The notes: generated from the sequence alone by a model not told the origin. A stretch of 64,000 bases of DNA from Bdellovibrionales bacterium (GCA_018646675.1 JABGUH010000028.1:1-64000), one strand, 5' to 3'; counted from the first letter of the stretch, positions 35,776 to 46,090 are shown. Numbers and translations are program-made.

Positions 35776-37011
35776 TTAATCCATCAGTAAATCAATAGAG
35801 TACAAATCGGGATATTGATCTTTGATTGATTTCAATTTAATAGAGTACTCATTTGCTGCTTTTAAGTTATACTCTCCCCACATTTTGGTCAGCTGCAAAT
35901 CATTATATTCAACAGATGGGATTCCATGTTTTTGGTCATAGAGATCACCAAGAAAAAAATAGTGTAGATGGTTGTAAAGAGAAATAGCTCTTCGATAGAT
36001 AAATTGCTTGGGCCTTGCTTTATAGTTGTTTACGGAAGGAATCAACAGCTTAACAATAAAAAATGGAAAGGATTTAAATCGAGACATAAATGCCATGTTC
36101 CAAGTTTGGTAGAGATCTGTCCACTCTTTTGCTAGAGGTAGACTGATCAGAATCTCTTTTTCATCTTCTGACCATTTAGGAGGACCAACATCTAAAATAG
36201 TATCCCTAAAATAGCTAGGACTATTTTTCATCAAGGGTCTTGCTGCTTTTGCATTCTGTTTAAAAGTTGGCTTATAATATTTATCTACTAATATTGCTTC
36301 ATAAATATTTAAAGGCAGAAGGTTAGAAAGAAATCCTTTTGAAATGTCCGTGTGATGTGACCTGTACTTTCGACGATGAAATTTAACAAAGTTACGTACC
36401 GGTCCCTCTACCGAGTAGAGTTTGGCAAAGTTAAAAAAATTCATATCAGAGAGAGTTAGCTCTTTTTTTCGTACCGCTTTAAAGCACTCGATCGAAGCTT
36501 CAAGAACTCTATAATTATCCACTTGGGCCAAGGTTAAACGATTTAAAGCGATTGCGTAAGCAATCGCCCGAGGCATAAATTTGGTTTGATCACTAAATGG
36601 TTTTTCCTGATCTTTATAAAAACCATCGCGTAGATGGTTAAAACGTTCATGGACGGCATTTTCTAAAAACCTAACTAAAAAAGGATTCTCATTGGCATGA
36701 ATTACCATTTGATCAATAAATGCCTTTGTTTCTCTCTCTGTTATCCTTGAGATAAGCTTATGTGAAATCTCTTCTAACCTTGGGTGCTTCCAGTTTTTAT
36801 CCTTATCAATAAGCCACATTCTCCTATATCCATCAAGTAGTAGCTTATTTAAAGTGTCCTCGGGAATTTCATCAATACTACTTTTGATAATAATAGCTAT
36901 TTTTTGAATTGCGCTTTGATTTGCGTTTAAATTTCTAGGGCCAGTTGCACTATATAGAGCTGAAAAAGAGAGAACAAATAAAATAAGCATTAACCTAATT
37001 ACCGCTGTCAT
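35776..37011 (-). CDS. exported protein of unknown function (411 aa)
   Basis: A signal peptide (about 1-22) precedes a mature protein of nearly 390 aa that is strongly basic, rich in Phe/Tyr/Lys and predominantly helical, with a single cysteine. No motif is recognised. The gene ends 14 bp from the convergent Fe-S protein gene. The unusually basic and aromatic composition could mean nucleic-acid or membrane contact, but that is guesswork. Confidence 0.65.
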   Translation of the reverse strand: MTAVIRLMLILFVLSFSALYSATGPRNLNANQSAIQKIAIIIKSSIDEIPEDTLNKLLLDGYRRMWLIDKDKNWKHPRLEEISHKLISRITERETKAFIDQMVIHANENPFLVRFLENAVHERFNHLRDGFYKDQEKPFSDQTKFMPRAIAYAIALNRLTLAQVDNYRVLEASIECFKAVRKKELTLSDMNFFNFAKLYSVEGPVRNFVKFHRRKYRSHHTDISKGFLSNLLPLNIYEAILVDKYYKPTFKQNAKAARPLMKNSPSYFRDTILDVGPPKWSEDEKEILISLPLAKEWTDLYQTWNMAFMSRFKSFPFFIVKLLIPSVNNYKARPKQFIYRRAISLYNHLHYFFLGDLYDQKHGIPSVEYNDLQLTKMWGEYNLKAANEYSIKLKSIKDQYPDLYSIDLLMD

Positions 37012-37204
37012 ATCTATTCTAAACCCTATGTATAAGAGAAAGTGGTTACTAACTTATACACCAATTAACGCGCTGCGCGGTGGGGGTGGAAATAGTTACA
37101 CATCTTTCCAAACCGCCCTTAATTGTGATTAGCCTCCATATTTAGATGATAAGTAATTGTGTAGGATATAATTTAAATTATACAAGTAAAAACAGACAAT
37201 TGGC

Positions 37205-37234
37205 TGTGCGGGGAGCAATGGTTTCCCCCCCACA
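37205..37234 (-). terminator. possible terminator of the PLD-type gene
   Basis: Read on the minus strand: a G-rich arm pairs with the C-rich TCCCCGCACA arm around a 9-nt loop, interrupted by a small internal bulge. It ends about 45 bp after the gene; a T-run (GTCTGTTTTT) follows a few bases later. The imperfect stem limits confidence. Confidence 0.4.
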
Positions 37235-37277
37235 CTCCCGGCGAGTACAGTGATCTAAAACGTAATCATGCACACAA

Positions 37278-38591
37278 CTATAAGCAGAAGGACTCACCTG
37301 ATTCGAGCAGCTCTATATGAGGGCAGTTACTATAAATGATATTACGAACCTGATCTATCTCAGTGATGGTCAAAGTTCGGGGGGAAAAGAAGAGAGGTAT
37401 TCTATTTTTTTCCCTAAATTGCGATAAAAAATGACGAAAAGGTTTTTTCCCTCCATAGGACAAAACCATTTTAAAATTATTCATAAAAGAATCAACTTCT
37501 TCTACTTGATCCAATCGGGCCAGATTTTCAAAGGAGTTATACTCTGAATTAAAAGACCAGTTATAGGAGCCAGTATAGACTTCCCGATCATCAAGAATAA
37601 GATATTTATGGTGCATCTGCGGAGCCTTGGGAAAAAACCATCTAAAAGCATAGTACTTGATCTTGACATCGATTCCGGCTCTGCTGGCCTTGCGAGAAAA
37701 ATGAACACTTTGACGGTGACAAAATAGTTGAGTTTTACCTTTCTCAAGACACTCTTGAATTTTCTTATCTTCAACCTCCTCCCACTGGGAAGAGATATAC
37801 TCTTGTGAGTCTAGCACCAATGTGACTTTGATACCGTTGAAAACGGCTTCCTGCAAAGCCATAAAAAGAGGATAGGATCGAAAATGTCCGGTGGCAATTT
37901 TTATGCTTGTTTGAGCTGATTGAATAATCTTAATTAGAGACTGTTCGATGGCACCTCCTTCCTTGTTAGTGCGGAAACTGATTCCTTGGCGACGAATATA
38001 TGGGGTAAAGTTGAATGAAGTAAAAAAGGCTTGATCGCTCAAATGGCGATTTGAAACTTGAGGAAGATTTCGTATCAGTACTTCATTTCCAACCTCTTGG
38101 GAGAGGGCCCATAACCAGTTATACTCTTGCTGAAAAGCATCTATCATACCTAGACACTCCTGTTGACAAACAAAACTATTCTCATCATATGAGCGTTGTC
38201 TTTTAGTTTGAGAGAAATTTCCTGATGAGGAGTAGATTCTTTTGGCATCAACAATTAAAAATTTATGGTGATTAATTTTGGAGACATAGCGAATGTGGGC
38301 ACCTGCTTCCTGTAAAGGTAAAACAAATTTCTTGGTTGAATCGGTTTTGCCACGATGAGTTAGTATTCTGACCTGAACTCCCTCATTCAATTTTTGAATA
38401 AGAGCCTCTCGTATATCAGGCGAATTAAAAGTATAGATGGCGATATCAATCGATCGATCTGCCTCAGTGATTTCCTTGACCACGACCTGATCTAGAATAC
38501 TCTCTGGAGAGAAATAGACCTTACTGTGAGCATGAAAATTTAATAAAAGAAGTAGAGATAATAGGGTGATATGTTTCAAGCTGATCTCCAA
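37278..38591 (-). CDS. secreted phospholipase D-superfamily protein, two HKD motifs
   Basis: A signal peptide (about 1-23) is followed by two PLD catalytic half-sites. The first is HHKFLIVDAKRIYSSSGNFS (about 107-126); the second, MHHKYLILDDREVYTGSYNW, is at about 325-344. Each gives the HxK(x)4D triad plus the downstream Ser/Asn. The family cleaves phosphodiester bonds in lipids or nucleic acids; exported two-HKD proteins in bacteria include nucleases and phospholipases. A first segment of the type VKEITEADRSIDIAIYTF is typical of the Nuc-like PLD branch. Several cysteines may form disulfides. Which substrate it uses cannot be told from the sequence. Confidence 0.85.
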   Translation of the reverse strand: MEISLKHITLLSLLLLLNFHAHSKVYFSPESILDQVVVKEITEADRSIDIAIYTFNSPDIREALIQKLNEGVQVRILTHRGKTDSTKKFVLPLQEAGAHIRYVSKINHHKFLIVDAKRIYSSSGNFSQTKRQRSYDENSFVCQQECLGMIDAFQQEYNWLWALSQEVGNEVLIRNLPQVSNRHLSDQAFFTSFNFTPYIRRQGISFRTNKEGGAIEQSLIKIIQSAQTSIKIATGHFRSYPLFMALQEAVFNGIKVTLVLDSQEYISSQWEEVEDKKIQECLEKGKTQLFCHRQSVHFSRKASRAGIDVKIKYYAFRWFFPKAPQMHHKYLILDDREVYTGSYNWSFNSEYNSFENLARLDQVEEVDSFMNNFKMVLSYGGKKPFRHFLSQFREKNRIPLFFSPRTLTITEIDQVRNIIYSNCPHIELLESGESFCL

Positions 38592-39335
38592 TTATATTAA
38601 CGACATCTAGTGTCGAGTGAATAGCTTTCTCGGCCCAAATTGTCCAGAGCAATACCGTACCCATCTTGGTTTCAGCGTAAGTGACTGAAATTATTGGACA
38701 TTGTGTTCGGATAATTTTAAGTATCTGCTGCTTATCTAGAGAGGTAACATAGCTCTTTTAGACTGTTTTATGGTGTTACTCTACCCTAAGAAGGTGCCAA
38801 TCAAGCGACTAAGTAGTTACAAAATTATTCAGGTCCACTTAAATTATTATTCTCAATCATTTATTCAATAGAACAATGGGCGAGTGTCGTGCACCGGCAA
38901 TCTTCCTATAGCTTGCATCGAATATTTCTTCTGAGCATGGCATGGACACAGTTGCTGATTATATTAACCAATTTACACTACGGGAAGAGCGTCCAAGGAA
39001 AGTTTAGCCAAGAGCGGGGGCAAGAGATCCTTTCATATATTTATTTGCTGGCCGGTAGGTAGCATAATATCCGCGTATTCATTTTTTGTCCTTATCGTAT
39101 CTCATAAAACTAAAAACAATACAATGTTTCAAAAAGCTTATGGTTTGATAGATAGACATTGGGTTGTCATTGTTAAAAATAAGAATTTGTCCTAACTATA
39201 ACCCCCGTAGTATACGAAGTGTTAATTGCCTGAAAGGCCGATTGATACAGGCTTCTGGCTACTTAGCTCTATTCAATAAGATATTTGTTGGTTACTATTG
39301 CGAAATATTTAGTAACTACTAACCAGAAGAATTTT
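38592..39335. other. 744-bp intergenic region, no gene seen
   Basis: The longest gene-free stretch. No open frame with a start signal, no tRNA fold and no convincing hairpin plus T-run. A stretch at about 38846-38868 loosely resembles a Fur box on one side (TGAGAAT read on the minus strand) but the other half does not fit. It should contain the promoter of the FeoB-like gene. Confidence 0.4.
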
Positions 39336-41321
39336 ATGAAAAAAAAAGTTGTTATTGTAGGTAATCCTAACTCTGGAAAGAGTATTCTGTTCAATAATTT
39401 GGCGAATACTTACTCTAATAAGTCAAGAAAAGTCTACTCAATCGTCGCTAACTATCCCTATACAACGGTTGAGGCTGCCAGTGCTGATCTTACGATAGAT
39501 GGTCAAGAGTTTGAGCTGTTTGATACTCCAGGCTTGACTTCATTAACTGCCATTTCTGAAGATGAATTAGTTACAAGAGATCTTATTATCAAGGACAAAC
39601 CAGATGTAATAATTCAACTGTTAAACTCTACAAAGCTAGAGAAGTCTCTGCTTTTAACTTCTCAATTGATGGAGTTGGGTACTCCTATCATTCTCGTTTT
39701 AAATTTTATTGATGAAACTCACAAAAAGGGTATCTGGATAAATTTTGATAATCTAGAGCGATTGCTGGGGCTTACGGTGGTAGAGGCGATTGCTACTCAA
39801 AAGCAGGGGCTTGAACAGCTTGCCTATACCATTACGCAAGTAGGGAGTCGAGACTCAGAAGCACGGCATAAAAAATCTTCTGGCATTCAAGCCGTTAGTT
39901 ACAAAAGGAGTGTTGAGTCGGGCATTGCTACAATAGAAAAATGTTTTAATCAAGATGTTCCATCCAAGGCTATTTTAATGTTGCTATTGACTGGAGACAA
40001 ACAGATTACTTCATGGGTTGAGGAGAAGCATGGGTCAGACATTGTTGCCCAGATCCAAAAAAGCTTAAGTGAAGATGGTGTGCGCCATAGTAAAAATTTA
40101 CCAAATATAATTTTGCAAGATCGAGTCATTTGGGTTGAATCAGTTATTGAAAGAGTTATCACAGAAGCTAAAATGACCAGCAATACAATTTCTGATAAAA
40201 TAGGGCACTATTCACGGCACCCCTTCTGGGGATGGCCAATTTTGGCCGGGGCGATGTATATCACCTATCTTCTCGTTGGAAAATTGGCCGCTAATCAACT
40301 GGTTGGTTTTTTTGAGGACGTCGTTTTTCACCCTTTGTATGAACTATTAGGGGGAGCTATTAGTTCTGATTTTTTACGAGAGTTTCTAGTCGGAGACTAT
40401 GGCATCTTATCTACAGGATTAGGAAATGCGCTGGCAACAGCTATGCCCATTTTAACCATGTTCTTCCTTGTGCTAAATATTATGGAGGATTCCGGTTACT
40501 TTACAAATTTATGCATCTTGGTCTCTAGGTTTACTCGTCGGCTGGGATTGAGTGGCCAGTCAATTCTTCCATTGATGCTAGGATTTGGTTGTAAAACCAT
40601 GGCAACACTTTCCACCAAAATTTTAGATTCCAAGCGGGAAAGATACATTGCTATTTTTTTGATCGCTTTCGCAATACCCTGCTCCCCTCAGATGGGGCTG
40701 ATCATGGGGATTTTGGCCGCACACTCCTTTACCGGTTTTATCATTGTCTTTGGTGTATTACTTTTAATCGAATTTCTGGCCGGAGTCTTCTTAAATAGTT
40801 TATTGAAGGAGGAGGATCAGACAGATTTTATCCTTGAAATACCTCCCATTCGTTTGCCGAGAGTAAAAGATGTTGGAGTGAAGCTCTACTATCGGATAAA
40901 GTGGTTTATGGTAGAAATTCCCCCACTATTTATGGTGGGTGCTTTTATACTATTTGTTTTAGATCAGTCGGGGGCACTCGTTATTATTAAGCAGGCTTTA
41001 ACTCCTGTTGTGGTCTCCTTCCTCTCTTTGCCAATAGAGACTGTTGATGCCTTTCTACTCTGTCTTGTTAAACATGAGGCTGGAGCGGTACAGCTCTTAA
41101 CTCTAACGGATAATAATCTGCTCTCATTTGTTCAGGTTGTTGTTAGCTTGATCATTATTACCTCACTTGGCCCATGTGTTGCTAATTTGATGGCAATCAT
41201 CAAGCAGATTAAACTACAAAAGGCACTGGTTATGCGAGTTGTCATATTGATGCTTTCAATTCTTACCGGTGGCGCTGTCAATTGGAGTTTTAAGTTAGTT
41301 GAGATGATAAATATATTCTAG
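39336..41321 (+). CDS. feoB: FeoB-like ferrous iron/metal transporter
   Basis: About 660 aa from the ATG at 39336; an ATG-like frame 51 bp upstream only adds a non-family leader. The N-terminal G domain has GNPNSGKS (G1), FDTPG (G3) and LNFIDE (G4). The C-terminal half has roughly ten TM helices with the two Gate-type motifs, here GFGCKTMATLSTK...AIPCSPQMG and SLGPCVANLMAIIK. In standard FeoB the first gate reads GFGCNVPA...CSARLP; the changed residues around the second cysteine hint at altered selectivity or a divergent subfamily. No feoA or feoC is next to it. GTP-driven Fe(II) import is the family role. Confidence 0.8.
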   Translation: MKKKVVIVGNPNSGKSILFNNLANTYSNKSRKVYSIVANYPYTTVEAASADLTIDGQEFELFDTPGLTSLTAISEDELVTRDLIIKDKPDVIIQLLNSTKLEKSLLLTSQLMELGTPIILVLNFIDETHKKGIWINFDNLERLLGLTVVEAIATQKQGLEQLAYTITQVGSRDSEARHKKSSGIQAVSYKRSVESGIATIEKCFNQDVPSKAILMLLLTGDKQITSWVEEKHGSDIVAQIQKSLSEDGVRHSKNLPNIILQDRVIWVESVIERVITEAKMTSNTISDKIGHYSRHPFWGWPILAGAMYITYLLVGKLAANQLVGFFEDVVFHPLYELLGGAISSDFLREFLVGDYGILSTGLGNALATAMPILTMFFLVLNIMEDSGYFTNLCILVSRFTRRLGLSGQSILPLMLGFGCKTMATLSTKILDSKRERYIAIFLIAFAIPCSPQMGLIMGILAAHSFTGFIIVFGVLLLIEFLAGVFLNSLLKEEDQTDFILEIPPIRLPRVKDVGVKLYYRIKWFMVEIPPLFMVGAFILFVLDQSGALVIIKQALTPVVVSFLSLPIETVDAFLLCLVKHEAGAVQLLTLTDNNLLSFVQVVVSLIIITSLGPCVANLMAIIKQIKLQKALVMRVVILMLSILTGGAVNWSFKLVEMINIF

Positions 41322-41397
41322 CAGACCATCTGTATCTCACTTTTTATAGCGATTAGCTGTTCAGTAGAATTCGTTGCTAGTGATATGTAGAAGTATG

Positions 41398-41471
41398 AAA
41401 AGAGCCTAAAGGCGATGGTTTTGCTCCACTATTTTAAGCTCATGGAGAGTGGTCGTTCCAAGCTCTTTTTT
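41398..41471 (+). terminator. nested hairpin with T6 end, possible terminator or small RNA end
   Basis: AAAAGAGC (41398-41405) pairs with GCTCTTTT (41462-41469), which runs into six Ts. Inside, CCACT (41426-41430) pairs with AGTGG (41448-41452). It begins about 77 bp after the FeoB-like stop. The outer loop is long, so this may be the 3' end of a structured RNA rather than a simple terminator. Confidence 0.35.
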
Positions 41472-41778
41472 GGGATTGGCCGCAAATTTTGATAGTCTCA
41501 TAAAATCGCCCGCCTTTAAATTAACTTGAACCTATAAACGTCCACTATCCAGTATTCTAAAGCTAGACACTATCAAATTCCCTAATATATATATTTTAGT
41601 TTTAATCAAAAAATCGTAACTACTTCAACTCCCAAAAGAGAGTAGATAGCTTCACCCTCATATTTAGAACTATTGCGGAGAGTAGGGGGGTATATTGAGG
41701 CTGCAGGATCAAATTACAGTAGGTTGGAAGATTTATGCCACTATTTTATTCACAACGATCTAGGTAAAGCTTTTTATC

Positions 41779-41795
41779 TATCAAAATGATTGATA
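41779..41795. promoter_or_regulatory. perfect dyad TATCAA-N5-TTGATA before an exported-protein gene
   Basis: Six-bp arms separated by AATGA, ending 10 bp before the ATG at 41806. It could be an operator or a hairpin covering the ribosome-binding region, which otherwise shows no good Shine-Dalgarno. Confidence 0.4.
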
Positions 41796-41805
41796 TACGT
41801 GGCGA

Positions 41806-42846
41806 ATGAAAATAGCACTAATTATCGCCCTTATTCTACTGTCCTCGATCACTCTGGCCGAGAGCTACCCTGGGGTTTTATCCTATAATCTTCAAACTAT
41901 CAGTAATGAACACTATCTTACTCCTTTTGGATCGGTGCAAAAACTACCAACTGATGAGGTGCATACTTTAGCGGTTCAGGTAAGTGAAGATGGAAGTTTT
42001 CAAATGCCATTAGATCAGTACCAAGTTGAGTCAAATATCTATACAGTAGGGGTGTTAGATCCCTCTACCTCTGATTTTTACCAATTTACTAATCTGTTCG
42101 GAAATCAAATCAGTGTGCAGAGTGAAGCTGGTGGTTACACTGTTGGATATGAGCTAGAAGAGGGGTGTAACAGTTATAGCATTATGACCGGTGGTCTACC
42201 GTTGTCAGCTCAATTTCCACTTGGGTGGATGGCGACAGGAGTTAATGCATCTACTGGCCAGCTTGCATATTTCTCTTTAATCGATGGAAATGTTCCTCTA
42301 ATGCCTGTTACATCACTGAATTTGAATGTCTGTTATAATCCACCAGAGTATTTAGGGGTTTTAAACTACACTTTTGAATATGACTCTCAAGTTCCCGATG
42401 GTTTTCCTTGGAGTGAGCGTGGTTATTGGAATATTAGAGTTAAGAAAAAATATGGAGAGTGGAAGGCATCTCTAACGCACACTCATCTTGAAAGTTTTTT
42501 CTTGGCACCTCTGATTAATGTGTCCCATCCAGTGATGATTGGTTCTGAGAATTTAACGGCTTCAAAATACTCTAGCTCATTTTCGGTCGCGTTAGGGGAA
42601 GCCAATTCAAATCCTGGCAAAAATCATATTCTCTCAATTGAGACTAGAAATCCACAAACTGATGAGGTTAAGGTGGTGGAGCAACCATTCCAAAACAGCG
42701 CTAAAATGGCAATCTCGCTACTGGCTCGACGTTATGGGGTTAATGCTAATCTTCCCATTGGCGTTGACAGTTGGATTTTTGCACCGGCCCCCGCCTTCTC
42801 TATGTCACTTAACTGGTCGATGTTTGAGGTTTATCCCGACGAGTAA
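41806..42846 (+). CDS. exported protein of unknown function (346 aa)
   Basis: A signal peptide (about 1-18, ending LAESY) precedes a mature protein made largely of beta-type segments and few charged helices; it has two cysteines (about residues 125 and 176). I recognise no family. Its length, export signal and sheet-like makeup would suit a surface or secreted adhesin-like protein, but this is inference. It is preceded by a perfect dyad and converges on the next gene with a 73-bp gap. Confidence 0.65.
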   Translation: MKIALIIALILLSSITLAESYPGVLSYNLQTISNEHYLTPFGSVQKLPTDEVHTLAVQVSEDGSFQMPLDQYQVESNIYTVGVLDPSTSDFYQFTNLFGNQISVQSEAGGYTVGYELEEGCNSYSIMTGGLPLSAQFPLGWMATGVNASTGQLAYFSLIDGNVPLMPVTSLNLNVCYNPPEYLGVLNYTFEYDSQVPDGFPWSERGYWNIRVKKKYGEWKASLTHTHLESFFLAPLINVSHPVMIGSENLTASKYSSSFSVALGEANSNPGKNHILSIETRNPQTDEVKVVEQPFQNSAKMAISLLARRYGVNANLPIGVDSWIFAPAPAFSMSLNWSMFEVYPDE

Positions 42847-42919
42847 CATACTTGGTCTAAACCTACTTAAAATGGGAGTCATCTCCTCTCAATACATGAA
42901 TATTTTATTTTACTAATAT

Positions 42920-43864
42920 CTACTTCTCTAAACAGGTGGGATGGAGAAGAAGGTTGGCGTAATCGCCATACTTCTCACTTAAACCTAGACACCGTTTGCG
43001 ATAGATTGGACAGAAGGAAAAACTTCGACTAAATAAACTTAGCAAGCGGTAGTTATCAATTATTTTGTCTGAGACATGCTGTTGGATTTTTTTCGAACGG
43101 TAAAAATTGCAGTTGATTCCCTCATCCATGGCTGGATCAACAAAATCAGAAAAATCAAAAGTTCTCTCAATTGACCAGTTGCCATTCTCACAATTTAGAA
43201 TAGGAGTAATGGTTTGATCGATTGGATCTGGATTAAACATTAAAAGCTGATTCCAAAACCTCATCCCATTAAAGTTGGCCACTAGGTCGGCATGAGAAAA
43301 AACACCCGTAGTAACAAGACCAAAGTACCCCGCCTCTGTTCTTCTGCCCCACTTGATGGCATTAAAGATTGATCCATTTTCTCTTAGATTGGCTCGCTTA
43401 TAAAAACCCCACCCCTCAACAAAAAAGTGCCCTAACTTATCTAAGCCGATAATATTTTTACCGATCTCAACTGTTGGCATCAATCCCTTAATTTTTAAAG
43501 ATATTCCCTGCCAGTGAGTAATATAACGGTAAATTGACTTATTTAAGGGAGTAACAATTTTAACAGATGGTGGTAATTTTCTTTTAAGATCAACTGCAAT
43601 CGTGTGACCAAAAAACCTAGAGGACAGATTGGATTTAATCACTTTGTAGGCACCGACAGCGTATCTATGGTCTGTAGGACATTCAAAGTCAGCTCGATTT
43701 AACTCTAACACCGCCCGCTTTAATTTTTGATTAACGTAGTTATTGATTCTAGATGTAGCATCTGGAACAAGTATACTGTTGCGCCTGGTAAATGAGTCTA
43801 TCTCCGCACTAAAGGCAGTTGCAGCAAAAAGAAGAATGGCTAGAAAGAGTACTCTCAAATACAT
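42920..43864 (-). CDS. exported protein of unknown function (314 aa)
   Basis: Signal peptide (about 1-20, ending AFSAE). The central segment GLDKLGHFFVEGWGFYKRA and the following glycine/aromatic-rich region (about residues 130-200) look well structured; DKxGHFF recalls the DUF2279/YfiM-type signature but the match is not strong enough to name. Several cysteines in the C-terminal third (NCENG, NCNFYRS, CPIYRKRC) suggest disulfides. No operon partner. Confidence 0.6.
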   Translation of the reverse strand: MYLRVLFLAILLFAATAFSAEIDSFTRRNSILVPDATSRINNYVNQKLKRAVLELNRADFECPTDHRYAVGAYKVIKSNLSSRFFGHTIAVDLKRKLPPSVKIVTPLNKSIYRYITHWQGISLKIKGLMPTVEIGKNIIGLDKLGHFFVEGWGFYKRANLRENGSIFNAIKWGRRTEAGYFGLVTTGVFSHADLVANFNGMRFWNQLLMFNPDPIDQTITPILNCENGNWSIERTFDFSDFVDPAMDEGINCNFYRSKKIQQHVSDKIIDNYRLLSLFSRSFSFCPIYRKRCLGLSEKYGDYANLLLHPTCLEK

Positions 43865-44148
43865 ATAATCCTTTTTCGATTAGTTGTTGGATCGCTAGTG
43901 GTTAGATCTGCGATAATGCAATGTGCCACACATTGCGCTAAAAGTGAATAGATATAATGTATTATGTAAAATTAACCATTTCGCTTCAAGTACATAAACT
44001 ATTTGGACTCCGCAACCTCTGATGGCCCCCCATAGACCAAAGAGAAAGATGCACCCAATTGTACCCAGTAAGCAGGTAAAGGACTGAAAATAGGCAGAAT
44101 TAACGGGAGATAATACTACAATAGCGAAGTATCAATGTTTGAATATAA

Positions 44149-45642
44149 TTAGAGGTAGTTACGAAGTTGGGTCACCAATTGATTAATCTTTTGAACCTGT
44201 TCATCTAGACTAGTACTAGCACTATCAGTTTGATCAGCAGCGCTGGCATTAGATTGTACTGATTGATCGATTCCATTCATCGCCTGCGCCAAATTATTAA
44301 CGGCCATTAGCTGTTCATCACTGGATTGCGCAATTGATCCTACTAGCCCATTTACCTCAGAGGCTTTAGAGATAACTGCCTCGAAGGAAGCCTCACATTT
44401 TTTAGCTGATTCGACACCTTTTTCCGATCGCTGAATATTATCAACAATTAAAATATTAATTTCCTTGGCCGCTTCTGCACTTTTCTGGGCCAAACTTCTA
44501 ACTGCCTCCGCGACTACTGCAAATCCTTTTCCTTCTTCTCCTGCTCGGGCCGCTTCGACTGCAGCATTGAGTGCCAATAGATTGGTTTGAAATGCGATAC
44601 TGTCAACTACTTTGGTAAACTCCTCAATATGACCACTACTTTCCGATAACTCATTGATTGAGGTAATCAGTAGTGCTACGTCACTGGACCCTGTACCGGC
44701 CACCTCTTTATTCTGATCAGAGGCCCCCTGTGCCTCATTGGCCCCCATAGCATTACTCTTCACCACATTGGTCAGCTCGCTTACCGAGGCAGCAGTCTGC
44801 TCAATAAATGCAGCCTGGCTTTGAGAGTTTGAGCTTACCTGGCCGCTCAGGATGGTAACATTTGAGGAGATTTTAGCGGCATTACTTGTTGTTGAGAAGA
44901 TCTCCTCAACAATGTTTTGAATCGGGGCGACTGTAAACTTCTTGATGATCACGAAGAGTAGCAGTGTGAGCAGGATTAGACCTATGATCGTCACCATAGA
45001 AATTACGACTAACAGTGAGCGATTTCGCTCTAGCTGAGTCGTCACAACACTTTCTATCTCTAACACTCCTCGCAGATCACCCAGTTTCCAATCTCTTTTG
45101 GGAGTGAGGGGGTGGGTATTGTGACAGTGAACACATGCCTCCGCTTGCATCATATCGCCGATCGCAAGACGCACGATCTTACCATTATTAAAGGTTCGAA
45201 AATATTGACCCTGAGGATTATCTTGGAGATAGTTTAATGCTGCCTGCTGAAACGGGTCTAATTGGCGTTTATTTCGATGGGGGAAAGGGAATGCGCTATA
45301 TAATCGAAGCTTAACATTACGCATTTTCTCCGCCATCTCTTCACTTAGATCGTGGATCATGGTAGCTGGCAGAGGGATAGTATTGGCCTTATCTTTGTGA
45401 TTAAAGTCAATTTTAATCACATTGTTGCCTTTAACTTTTTTAATCACATTGGTAGTGTAGTATCCACGCAATATCTTGTACTGCTTAATGGTATCGATGG
45501 CTTGGGCGACAGTACTTTGTACTACGTTGTCTTTAGTTCTGATAAAGATAAAGATGACTAAGGCGATTAGGGCAACCAGAAAGATGGTTACCACTGGCGC
45601 AATAATTTTTACTGCAAGAGAGAGTTTATGATTGGCACGCAT
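44149..45642 (-). CDS. methyl-accepting chemotaxis protein with periplasmic c-type heme domain
   Basis: 497 aa. TM helix (about 10-33), a periplasmic region with the heme motif CVHCH (about residue 170) in the context [18 protein letters not shown] helix (about 205-228), a short HAMP-like region, then a full signalling domain. Its tip reads [20 protein letters not shown], the universal MCP hairpin that binds CheA/CheW. The CHNTHP-type heme region resembles the DUF3365/Tll0287-like sensor domain found in heme-containing receptors of Geobacter. It should steer the cell by redox state or a gas that binds heme. No chemotaxis kinase gene is adjacent. A 4-TM protein gene lies 58 bp upstream. Confidence 0.88.
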   Translation of the reverse strand: MRANHKLSLAVKIIAPVVTIFLVALIALVIFIFIRTKDNVVQSTVAQAIDTIKQYKILRGYYTTNVIKKVKGNNVIKIDFNHKDKANTIPLPATMIHDLSEEMAEKMRNVKLRLYSAFPFPHRNKRQLDPFQQAALNYLQDNPQGQYFRTFNNGKIVRLAIGDMMQAEACVHCHNTHPLTPKRDWKLGDLRGVLEIESVVTTQLERNRSLLVVISMVTIIGLILLTLLLFVIIKKFTVAPIQNIVEEIFSTTSNAAKISSNVTILSGQVSSNSQSQAAFIEQTAASVSELTNVVKSNAMGANEAQGASDQNKEVAGTGSSDVALLITSINELSESSGHIEEFTKVVDSIAFQTNLLALNAAVEAARAGEEGKGFAVVAEAVRSLAQKSAEAAKEINILIVDNIQRSEKGVESAKKCEASFEAVISKASEVNGLVGSIAQSSDEQLMAVNNLAQAMNGIDQSVQSNASAADQTDSASTSLDEQVQKINQLVTQLRNYL

Positions 45643-45700
45643 AGAGTCTTATTATTATCGAATAGTTTTAAAAGGTAAACTTTTATATTGATGCTCATAC

Positions 45701-46090
45701 TCATCTCTTCCTTTTGCTAACCCACACCAGTCCAATAAGTAACCCAAACCATATGGTAGTTCGAAACCCCATTGCGAATAAGCTTTCAACTGCAATGGAA
45801 TTGGTAGATATATGAAGATAGCTAATTACTCCTAGCATAAGTAGATTTAATATTAGGATGGCGGCAGCTATACGTTTGCCTTGTATGAGATTTCGCCATG
45901 TAATAATACCTGTTACGATGTATACAACCCCCATTAACGTATTATAAATTAGTAATGGCTGAAATACATTATAGCCGGGGTCGAACCCTAGAAGTACCCG
46001 GGTACCTGCGAAGATAGTAAGCAGACCGAATAAAATTACAAATATTGCTATTGCACCTTGTGTGAGCTTCGTACTGTGTGTTTGACTCAA
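45701..46090 (-). CDS. small inner-membrane protein, four TM helices (129 aa)
   Basis: Starts at a TTG with AGGAGA correctly spaced before it. Four hydrophobic helices (about 14-34, 46-62, 72-92, 103-122) fill nearly the whole chain, which ends VSKRKR. No catalytic signature and no recognised family. It is upstream of the heme chemoreceptor on the same strand with a 58-bp gap and could be co-transcribed. A TTC triplet run lies about 70 bp before its start. Confidence 0.6.
   Translation of the reverse strand: MSQTHSTKLTQGAIAIFVILFGLLTIFAGTRVLLGFDPGYNVFQPLLIYNTLMGVVYIVTGIITWRNLIQGKRIAAAILILNLLMLGVISYLHISTNSIAVESLFAMGFRTTIWFGLLIGLVWVSKRKR

Larger units (their letters stand above)
41322..41805. 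other. 484-bp intergenic region with RNA-like structure
   Basis: No gene recognised. It holds the nested hairpin at 41398-41471, a CCACTATTTTAT phrase at 41738-41749 also seen upstream of the cytochrome operon (57057-57068), and a perfect dyad just before the next gene. Confidence 0.4.

Noticed and set aside
38846..38868. Fur box upstream of the FeoB-like gene
   Set aside because: Only one half-site (TGAGAAT on the minus strand) fits, about nine of 19 consensus bases, and it is nearly 500 bp from the gene.
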